The notes beneath the pieces were generated by a model. That model ran no database searches and had not been told where the DNA came from. It saw only the letters and a list, made by a program, of their open reading frames with translations. Shown here one piece after another: positions 57,806-64,000 of a stretch of 64,000 nt of DNA. The translations under genes were made by a program, and so were the position numbers. Location: the NCBI GenBank assembly GCA_937965695.1, contig CALCKW010000018.1:1-64000 (forward strand). The letters are read 5' to 3'. Every line of letters begins with the position of its first letter. Position 1 is the stretch's first letter. The stretch is from an uncultured Granulosicoccaceae bacterium (GTDB lineage Bacteria; Pseudomonadota; Gammaproteobacteria; CALCKW01).

Positions 57806-58193
57806 GGAATGTACTACTTATGTAATACTTCGGCTGGAGGCGCTTGGTTTTTACCCATGTACTACTAGAAAGTTACTTTTATTTCTCCGCTGTAAGGTTT
57901 GATACGGAATAATCAACAATACAGAACGAAAACGCACCTATATCGGCAGTTGGAACAGCAAAATTGCGATTAGAAAACCTTAACAATAAGCATCATATTG
58001 CATATATAGTTGCCGCTTAGGGTTTTGATCTCGGTTTGAGATGGCAGTTAGACAGCTAAAATTTGTAAAGGGTTAGATTCACCGTAATCTAAAAGTAATG
58101 GGTCTTTTTTGGCCATTTATAAGACTTCAGATAGGGTTCTCTACACTCTCGATACTTAGTTGAGAGAGACTTAGGATTTGGTCCGAATACGCC

Positions 58194-58263
58194 ATACGCC
58201 AGCGCTTTTCATTCTATGCAAAACACATCCACTGGCGTATAGATTGGGTCCTGTCGATAGGAC
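58194..58263 (+). promoter_or_regulatory. two tandem palindromes upstream of folE
   Basis: ATACGCCAG (58194-58202) pairs with CTGGCGTAT (58232-58240) across a 29-base loop. GTCCT...AGGAC (58248-58263) forms a second short hairpin. They lie about 105-175 bases before folE. They could be a structured leader, a small RNA or operator sites. Confidence 0.4.
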
Positions 58264-58368
58264 ATCAACGACACTTCCCAATAGGAGCCCGACATATTGT
58301 GATCAAGTACTTGGGCCAGCGATCCCTCTGGGCTACACTCGCAACTGGACTACTAAGGTGAATCAACC

Positions 58369-58917
58369 GTGCAAGAAAATTACCGCGATATCCTAAAGAG
58401 CATCGGCGAAGATCCAGAGCGTGACGGATTAATAGATACGCCTCAGCGGGCCTCAAAAGCAATGGCCTTCCTAACACAGGGCTATGGCCAGACCGTGGAG
58501 GAAGTACTCAACGGTGCTGTCTTCGAATCTGAGTCTGATGAAATGGTTATTGTGCGTAACATTGAGCTTTACTCCTTGTGCGAGCATCACTTGCTGCCCT
58601 TTATCGGTAAAGCGCATGTGGCTTACTTACCTGATGGTAAAGTTATCGGTCTATCTAAGGTCGCACGCATTGTCGATATGTATGCACGTAGGCTTCAAAT
58701 TCAAGAAAACCTGACTAAACAGATTGCTGACGCGATTATGGAAGTCACTGGCGGTTTGGGCGCGGCCGTTGTTCTCGAAGCTCAGCACATGTGCATGATG
58801 ATGCGCGGGGTCGAAAAACAAAACTCTACAATGACAACGTCTGCGATGCGTGGCCGTTTCAAAAAAGACCAAAATACACGACAAGAATTCTTGCAATTGA
58901 TTCGATCTAGCTCGTGA
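58369..58917 (+). CDS. folE: GTP cyclohydrolase I
   Basis: FolE, 182 aa, makes dihydroneopterin triphosphate from GTP for folate or queuosine synthesis. Zinc and catalytic residues are in [11 protein letters not shown] near residue 67 and HMCMMMRG near 142. It starts with GTG, with AAGGTG 8 bases upstream. Its stop overlaps the start of the sensor kinase (GTGA), an unusual operon partner. Confidence 0.96.
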   Translation: MQENYRDILKSIGEDPERDGLIDTPQRASKAMAFLTQGYGQTVEEVLNGAVFESESDEMVIVRNIELYSLCEHHLLPFIGKAHVAYLPDGKVIGLSKVARIVDMYARRLQIQENLTKQIADAIMEVTGGLGAAVVLEAQHMCMMMRGVEKQNSTMTTSAMRGRFKKDQNTRQEFLQLIRSSS

Positions 58918-60458
58918 CTGGATCCTTCGATTGGCGGAATATCGCCAGTCAAATGCGAGCTAAATCTCTAGTCTCATTAAGCCTTGTTGGTCTGTCGATT
59001 TGTCTAGTTTTACTCACCATAGTTACAGCCAATTGGTTGCTGCTGATCCTAGCGCTTTCGCTGTTTGCAAATTCAATTTTCAATTTTCGTCAACCCGCAG
59101 ATTCGGCTAACACTGATCTAGCTAAGCTAGAGCAATGGCTAAATAACCTCTCTACAGGTAACAAAACGACTATACCTGAGCAAGGCCGAGTGGCTGCCAT
59201 AACCCGTCAGATAGAAGGACTGTTGGTAAGGGCTAAACCGACACTTGATGACATCAACTCCAGCGAGCCGCACGCCGATACCCTTTTGACCCAAACTCGG
59301 TCATTAGGCGTTTTATATGACATTGCCGCTGGGGTTAATGTATCTAGGGATCTAGATGACCTACTGAACCGCTTTCTAGAAGCAGTTTCCAAAATTGCGG
59401 ACACGCGCGCAGTCGCAGTGCGGTTACTCGATGGTGAGGATCAATTGGTACTGGCGGCTCAAGTGGGCTTGGATACCAAAACAATACAAGGCGTTCACAA
59501 AGTACCCGTTACCGGGACCAGTAGTGGTAAAGCTATCACAGAAAGACGAGTCGTCTGGCAAGATGATAAGCAACCAACGACACTCGGTGCCGCCGAAACG
59601 TTGATGCGAGAAAACCCTGAGTTGCTCATGGTATCTGTACCTCTACAATACAGGCAGAGCACCGTTGGTGTTTATAACGTGTTCGTCGATCGACGACACG
59701 TTAAGGAGCGCGAGCCACTAGAAGAATTATTTCTCAGTATAGGGCGCCATTTGGGCATAGCAATCGAAAAAACAAGATTGGAGCGCGAGGCTTATCACTT
59801 TCATATCATGCAGGAACGAAGTCGATTTTCAGCAGAGCTGCATGACTCGCTTGCACAAACACTAGCAAGTCTCCGTTTTCAAGTCCGCGTGTTAGAAGAT
59901 GATCTCAACAATAATGATGAAGTTCGAGTACGCAGCATGTTGGAGCGTATTGAGCGTGCAGTCACCGATGCGAATACAGAGCTACGCGGGCTGATTGCCC
60001 ACTTCCGAGCTCCCATAGACAGGCGTGGCCTGATACCTGCGATTAAAACGGCTGTAGATCGTTTTAGAGAAGAAACCGGGGTTGTGATATTTATGCAATC
60101 TGTTTGGCCAGAATCGCCATTAGAAGCCGCACAAGAATTACACGTTCTTCGAATAATTCAGGAATCACTAGTCAATATTCGCAAGCACGCCAGTGCCAGT
60201 GCGGTGAGAGTTTTTCTAGGTACAGAGGGAGCACACCTTAAAGTAATCGTAGAAGATGATGGCGTTGGCTTTGATCAATCATCTTCTCAAGGCAGTGACG
60301 ACGGCCATCACATAGGCCTAGGCATCATGACAACGAGAGCGGAACAACTCGGCGGAGAGTTAGTCATAGATTCTGAACCTGACGAAGGCACACGGATTTT
60401 ACTCAAATTTCTTCCCCGCAGCGCCGGAATAGTCGATGATAGCGGATTGAAGAGCTAA
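58914..60458 (+). CDS. NarX-type sensor histidine kinase with GAF domain
   Basis: This 514-aa kinase has two closely spaced N-terminal membrane helices without a large periplasmic domain. A GAF domain occupies about residues 135-285. The HisKA_3 dimerisation domain has the phospho-His in [19 protein letters not shown] near 312, and the HATPase has ISQ-type [14 protein letters not shown] near 480. Unlike NarX it has no nitrate-sensing P-box, so the signal must be cytoplasmic. It starts with GTG inside the folE stop and is followed by its regulator. Confidence 0.9.
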   Translation: MTGSFDWRNIASQMRAKSLVSLSLVGLSICLVLLTIVTANWLLLILALSLFANSIFNFRQPADSANTDLAKLEQWLNNLSTGNKTTIPEQGRVAAITRQIEGLLVRAKPTLDDINSSEPHADTLLTQTRSLGVLYDIAAGVNVSRDLDDLLNRFLEAVSKIADTRAVAVRLLDGEDQLVLAAQVGLDTKTIQGVHKVPVTGTSSGKAITERRVVWQDDKQPTTLGAAETLMRENPELLMVSVPLQYRQSTVGVYNVFVDRRHVKEREPLEELFLSIGRHLGIAIEKTRLEREAYHFHIMQERSRFSAELHDSLAQTLASLRFQVRVLEDDLNNNDEVRVRSMLERIERAVTDANTELRGLIAHFRAPIDRRGLIPAIKTAVDRFREETGVVIFMQSVWPESPLEAAQELHVLRIIQESLVNIRKHASASAVRVFLGTEGAHLKVIVEDDGVGFDQSSSQGSDDGHHIGLGIMTTRAEQLGGELVIDSEPDEGTRILLKFLPRSAGIVDDSGLKS

Positions 60459-60478
60459 TTTTTTTGGGAGTATGTACC

Positions 60479-61144
60479 TTGCGGGTACTCGTGATAGACG
60501 ACCACACGCTGTTTCGCGAAGGTTTAGAAAGCCTGCTCAACGCTCGCGGTATTGAAGTCGTAGCAGCAGTAGGCGATGGTAGACAGGGTGTTGAATTAGC
60601 ACACGAATTGAACCCTGACATTGTGCTTTTAGACGTGAGAATGCCCGCACTTGATGGAATTTCAGTGTTGCGTATCATTCAGGAGTCTCAACCTGATTTC
60701 CCCGTTACACTCCTAACCACCAGCACCGAAGAACGAGATCTTTTAGACGCTTTGCGCGCAGGCGCTAAAGGTTATCTCCTCAAGGACATGGAACCGGACC
60801 AACTCGTGCAGAGTTTACGCGAAATCGTCAATGGTCAGACAGTCGTGTCGCCAAATTTGACCCATGTTCTCGCTGAAGTGATACAGGGCAAAGTCGCCCT
60901 TCCCACGGATCAAGACAACAGTCCGTTTGACGGGCTGACCCCTCGCGAAACTGAGATTCTAGCGCTTTTAGCTGAAGGACAAAGCAATAAAGTAATCGCT
61001 CGAAACCTTGGTATCTCCGACGGCACAGTTAAATTACATGTAAAAGCTATTCTGCGAAAACTCAAAGTACACTCACGGGTAGAAGCAGCCGTAATGGCTG
61101 TAGAGCGTGGCCTCCGCGATCATCTGGCAAATAAAGAAGCTTAG
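60479..61144 (+). CDS. NarL/LuxR-family response regulator
   Basis: This 221-aa regulator has a receiver with phosphoacceptor Asp in IVLLDVRMPALDG near residue 54. The C-terminal GerE/LuxR HTH has LTPRETEILALLAEGQSNKVIARNL-type motif near 155 (key LTPRE, NKVIA). TTG at 60479 (MRVLVIDDH) is preferred because GGGAG lies 10 bases upstream; an in-frame TTG at 60464 is the alternative. It pairs with the preceding kinase. Confidence 0.92.
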   Translation: MRVLVIDDHTLFREGLESLLNARGIEVVAAVGDGRQGVELAHELNPDIVLLDVRMPALDGISVLRIIQESQPDFPVTLLTTSTEERDLLDALRAGAKGYLLKDMEPDQLVQSLREIVNGQTVVSPNLTHVLAEVIQGKVALPTDQDNSPFDGLTPRETEILALLAEGQSNKVIARNLGISDGTVKLHVKAILRKLKVHSRVEAAVMAVERGLRDHLANKEA

Positions 61145-61289
61145 TCCCGATATGTATTACAACTAAATCATAGGTATTCCCAAGCAAACTCAGCAACGTA
61201 CCGCTCAATTTTTTCTTCACTCGACAGATCACAGAGCTGTCCCATCGCGGCCAAAACCGAATGCCCCTCACCTGCCACGGTAGGCAATA

Positions 61290-63092
61290 TTATGTCTCTG
61301 AATTTTGACTCTGTTGATGCTGAAGAGACCACAACTGATGATAGAGCCCCCGTGCCGACAACAACTTGGCGTGCGTTCCCTGTTCGACTAAACGTCCTTT
61401 TTCGAGCACCAATATAACGTCTGCATCTTCGATGGTGGACAGTCGATGAGCAATAACCAGTGCCGTCGCTTTTCTAGAAAGGCGCTGCATTGCCGAGGTG
61501 ATCTGGCGTTCAGCACGACTGTCCAAGCTGCTGGTCGCCTCATCGAAAACAACAATAGGGGCTTGCTTGAGTACTGCGCGAGCAATAGCGACCCGTTGCT
61601 TTTCACCGCCAGAGAGCTTTAGTCCTCGTTCTCCAACAATAGTCTCTAAGCCTTCAGGCAGTGACTCTATAAAGGCGCCAAGTTCAGCCGCCTCTAGAGC
61701 AGACAACAATTCTGCTTCACTTGCACCTGGGCGCGCGTAGTCTAGGTTATATCGGAGCGTCTCGTTGAATAACACGGCATCCTGTGGAACCACTGCAACA
61801 GCTCTTCGCAAACTGTGTTGATTGACGCGGGAGATGTCTTGCCCATCTACGCAAATGCTACCCCCTTGCACGTCATAAAAGCGCAGCAACAGTCTCGCGA
61901 GTGTTGACTTCCCAGCACCGGACGGACCAACGATAGCGACCTTTTGGCCGGGCTCTACCTTAAAGCTTAAACCCTGTAAAATTGCACGCTCTTCTCCGTA
62001 ATAGAAATCTACATTTTTAAATTCTATTTTACCGGATGACACTTCGAGCTCTACTGCACCTTCAGCATCCACTACCTCAGGCTTTCGTTGTAATAACTCT
62101 ACAATTCGATCCATGTTTATCAACGAATAGCGCATAGCGCGATAGACAACACCCAGAAAGTTGAGCGGTATAAACAACTGCAGTAACAAGGCATTCAACA
62201 TCACTAAATCACCCAATGTGAGGTTTTCAGCCGCGACGTCTGTTGCAGCCAACCCCATCATCACAGTAACTCCCAATGCCACTAGCATGGCTTGGCAAAG
62301 GTTCAGAATTGACATTGAGAATACTGATTTTTGTGCTGCATCTGCCCACTGAGTGAGCAGACCGTTGTAAGCATCGCTCTCGCGTCGCTCATTGTTGAAA
62401 TACTTGACCGTTTCATAATTAATAAGACTATCAACAGCACGGCCATTCGCTTCAGAATCCAGCTTGTTCATCTGTACCCGATACTGAGCGCGCCAATTCA
62501 TAAAACGCACAGTAAATGCAATATACAACCCCACCGCAATAAGCGTAACGAGTGCGTATTGCGGGGGATAGTTGAAGAGCAATATTCCAATCACCATCGC
62601 TAGTTCAAGAACAATAGGCGCAATACTGAATACTGCATAGTTGAGTAGCTCGCTTAAGCTAGCTGTACCACGCTCAAGATCGCGTGTGATGGCACCCGTG
62701 TTGCGCTCTAAGTGAAAACGAAGGTTTTGACGATGTAAGTGATCGAGCACATCAACCGATAATTTGTGCATTGCTTTAAAACGCACTCGCGAAAAGAGGA
62801 TGTCGCGCAGCTCATTAAACAGACTGGTTGCCATTCGCAACCCACCGTAGGCAGCCACTAGTGCCAGCGGAACTAACAGCTCTGATCTGGCTGCACTTCC
62901 AAAATGATCGACGATGCCTTTGAGTGAAAAAGGCACCAACACCGTGGCGACCTTACTGACGATGAGGCAAACGATTGCAAAAGCTATGCGACCACGATAA
63001 GGCCAGAGGTAGTCCGTCAGTTGGCCAAAGTTGGCCCAGGCTCGACCCTCAGCACCGTTTGAAGGTATTTCACCGTCGCCCCTTTGTCGCAT
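61290..63092 (-). CDS. ABC exporter of the Atm1/HMT1 type
   Basis: This 600-aa half-transporter has a transmembrane domain of six helices fused to an ATPase. It has Walker A GPSGAGKS near residue 393, signature LSGGEKQRVAIA near 493 and Walker B IVVFDEATSSLD. RNTGAITRDLERGTASL and SLINYETVKYFNNE (near 222) are Atm1-family signatures linked to glutathione-compound export. Substrate assignment is by family only. Confidence 0.92.
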   Translation of the reverse strand: MRQRGDGEIPSNGAEGRAWANFGQLTDYLWPYRGRIAFAIVCLIVSKVATVLVPFSLKGIVDHFGSAARSELLVPLALVAAYGGLRMATSLFNELRDILFSRVRFKAMHKLSVDVLDHLHRQNLRFHLERNTGAITRDLERGTASLSELLNYAVFSIAPIVLELAMVIGILLFNYPPQYALVTLIAVGLYIAFTVRFMNWRAQYRVQMNKLDSEANGRAVDSLINYETVKYFNNERRESDAYNGLLTQWADAAQKSVFSMSILNLCQAMLVALGVTVMMGLAATDVAAENLTLGDLVMLNALLLQLFIPLNFLGVVYRAMRYSLINMDRIVELLQRKPEVVDAEGAVELEVSSGKIEFKNVDFYYGEERAILQGLSFKVEPGQKVAIVGPSGAGKSTLARLLLRFYDVQGGSICVDGQDISRVNQHSLRRAVAVVPQDAVLFNETLRYNLDYARPGASEAELLSALEAAELGAFIESLPEGLETIVGERGLKLSGGEKQRVAIARAVLKQAPIVVFDEATSSLDSRAERQITSAMQRLSRKATALVIAHRLSTIEDADVILVLEKGRLVEQGTHAKLLSARGLYHQLWSLQHQQSQNSET

Positions 63093-63188
63093 TGATTATC
63101 GTCCTGAGCAAAGGTAATCAACATGGGGGTGCAGAGGGTAAATTACAAGCGCTGATAGAACAAATAACGCGAAATAATTACCTCTAGC

Positions 63189-63518
63189 TTATTGATAGTC
63201 GACAGCGATACTGCAGGCTATCTCGAACGGCATCGAGGTGTCCTTGTTTTCGAGGCACGCGCGAATTACCTCACCATTTGCGTTTAACGGTTGCGCCCTC
63301 TCATCCATCATTTGCACGCTTAAATCAACAAACTGCCCTTCTACCAGCTCTAGATCGCAACAAAAGGCGATGCCATTGGAACTCAGGTTTCGTACCTTTC
63401 CTTTTCCGCTGGTTCCATCGGATAACAAGATACGGACCTCACAATCAATCACCATACGATAGAAATCACGTCGTTCAGAATAACTGGCCAGTGGGTCGTG
63501 CAAAAGTGAAAAAGACAT
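63189..63518 (-). CDS. PilZ domain protein (c-di-GMP effector)
   Basis: This 109-aa protein is a single PilZ domain. The c-di-GMP-binding motifs are present: R-x3-R as RRDFYR near residue 16 and N/D-x-S-x2-G as NLSSNGIAF near 45. It probably relays c-di-GMP to motility or envelope functions. It is divergent from the motY-like gene, which fits a motility link. Confidence 0.9.
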   Translation of the reverse strand: MSFSLLHDPLASYSERRDFYRMVIDCEVRILLSDGTSGKGKVRNLSSNGIAFCCDLELVEGQFVDLSVQMMDERAQPLNANGEVIRACLENKDTSMPFEIACSIAVDYQ

Positions 63519-63672
63519 GCTGGTGCTCTCGATTATGTGTCATCAAATACTATTCACCACCAAATGGCAGCTACTTTGTAAAGATTGCGAGCAAAACCCA
63601 CGCCGTCGGCAGGCAGTTTGCAATGTAATTTTATTGCCGATGGAACGAGCAAACGGGTGTATCCAGAAAAAC

Positions 63673-64000
63673 ATGAATGTTAAGTATAAATCGAAATGCA
63701 GAGAACTCTTGCTTGTCTGGATGACGGCGTGTGTCAGCGAACTTGCGTTTGCTGCCAAAAAGCTCGGTGCTGATCCCTTTAGCACGAACTGGGATCTCAA
63801 CCGAGAGCAATACCGCTGCACCTTGGGTCAGGTTGTACCCCACTTTGGCCAAGTGCTTTTTAGCCGTTCACCCGACAGTAACCTGCGTTTAGAGATCATC
63901 GCAACTTCACCTTTAAAGCGTGGCCAAAAAAACAAGCTTAAAGCCCGACCACCAAGCTGGCGTGCTGATATAAGCGGTTTCATGATCAGTGAAACGAGTA
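63673..64000 (+). CDS. motY: MotY-like sodium-motor flagellar protein, 5' part (cut by window end)
   Basis: Only the first 109 codons are in the window, and the frame stays open to the end. A signal peptide (MNVKYKSKCRELLLVWMTAC...LAFA) precedes NWDLNREQYRCTLGQ-type sequence. PHFGQVLFSRSPDSNLRLE and RPPSWRADIS resemble the MotY N-terminal domain that anchors the T ring and PomA/B stators. The C-terminal OmpA-like domain would lie beyond 64000, so identity rests on the N-terminal half. Confidence 0.72.
   Translation, partial: MNVKYKSKCRELLLVWMTACVSELAFAAKKLGADPFSTNWDLNREQYRCTLGQVVPHFGQVLFSRSPDSNLRLEIIATSPLKRGQKNKLKARPPSWRADISGFMISETS

Larger units (their letters stand above)
57656..58368. other. 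713-base intergenic region between L,D-transpeptidase and folE
   Basis: The region has divergent promoters by geometry. It contains the repeat cluster at 57769-57805 and, nearer folE, two palindromes (58194-58240 and 58248-58263). No confident gene was found; short frames here lack recognisable homology or ribosome sites. The central AT-rich part (57830-58130) has nothing I recognise. Confidence 0.5.

Overview
The window is chromosomal DNA of a gammaproteobacterium. The evidence is a one-piece tmRNA with an ANDDNYAMAA tag, the gene order dksA-gluQ-cbrX-cbrA-cbrB known from pseudomonads, an ampD-ampE pair, Rep helicase, a monomeric NADP isocitrate dehydrogenase, a PhaR regulator and the start of a MotY-like sodium-motor protein. 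I place it near Pseudomonadales/Cellvibrionales/Oceanospirillales and cannot name a species. No rRNA, tRNA, CRISPR array or intact insertion sequence was found.

Positions 1-14515: ssrA (10-387) is followed by a block of about 14.1 kb bounded by a perfect 30-bp repeat. One copy is the 3' end of ssrA (356-385). The other, displaced copy is at 14486-14515. This is the signature of an element integrated in the tmRNA gene. Its cargo is one tightly coupled 12-gene minus-strand operon: a HTH-cupin regulator, a peptide/nickel-type ABC importer (its binding-protein gene is broken by a frameshift), a GAF protein, HyuA, two HyuB proteins, a zinc-type dehydrogenase and an M24 peptidase. It reads as an uptake and ring-opening pathway for a cyclic amide or peptide-like compound. 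No integrase is present.

Positions 14570-29555: a GST; a double-length UvrA (1831 aa, four ABC modules) behind a good LexA box; dapD with an ArsC-like partner; a CheY-like receiver; tsaB overlapping a YoaA/DinG-type helicase that appears to lack one Fe-S cysteine; a TPR lipoprotein; and guaB-guaA separated by a hairpin terminator.

Positions 29556-46791: xseA, a TIGR01244-like protein, dksA-gluQ, and a cbrX-cbrA-cbrB-like sensory operon. Its regulator has lost the GAFTGA loop, the Walker B acidic pair and an arginine finger. Acetyl-CoA synthetase (acs) follows directly. Then come an MFS carrier, a WGR protein, an orphan Rieske oxygenase, icd and a LysR regulator. A dispersed repeat of about 140 bp occurs twice, at 15281-15420 and 30974-31110.

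Positions 46995-64000: a DUF2927-like lipoprotein, an MBL-fold hydrolase, phaR, an inositol-monophosphatase-family enzyme, ampD-ampE, rep with a thioesterase and a TatD nuclease, a two-gene YeeE/YedE sulfur-transport pair, an L,D-transpeptidase, a folE-NarX-like-NarL-like operon, an Atm1-type ABC exporter, a PilZ protein and a truncated motY.
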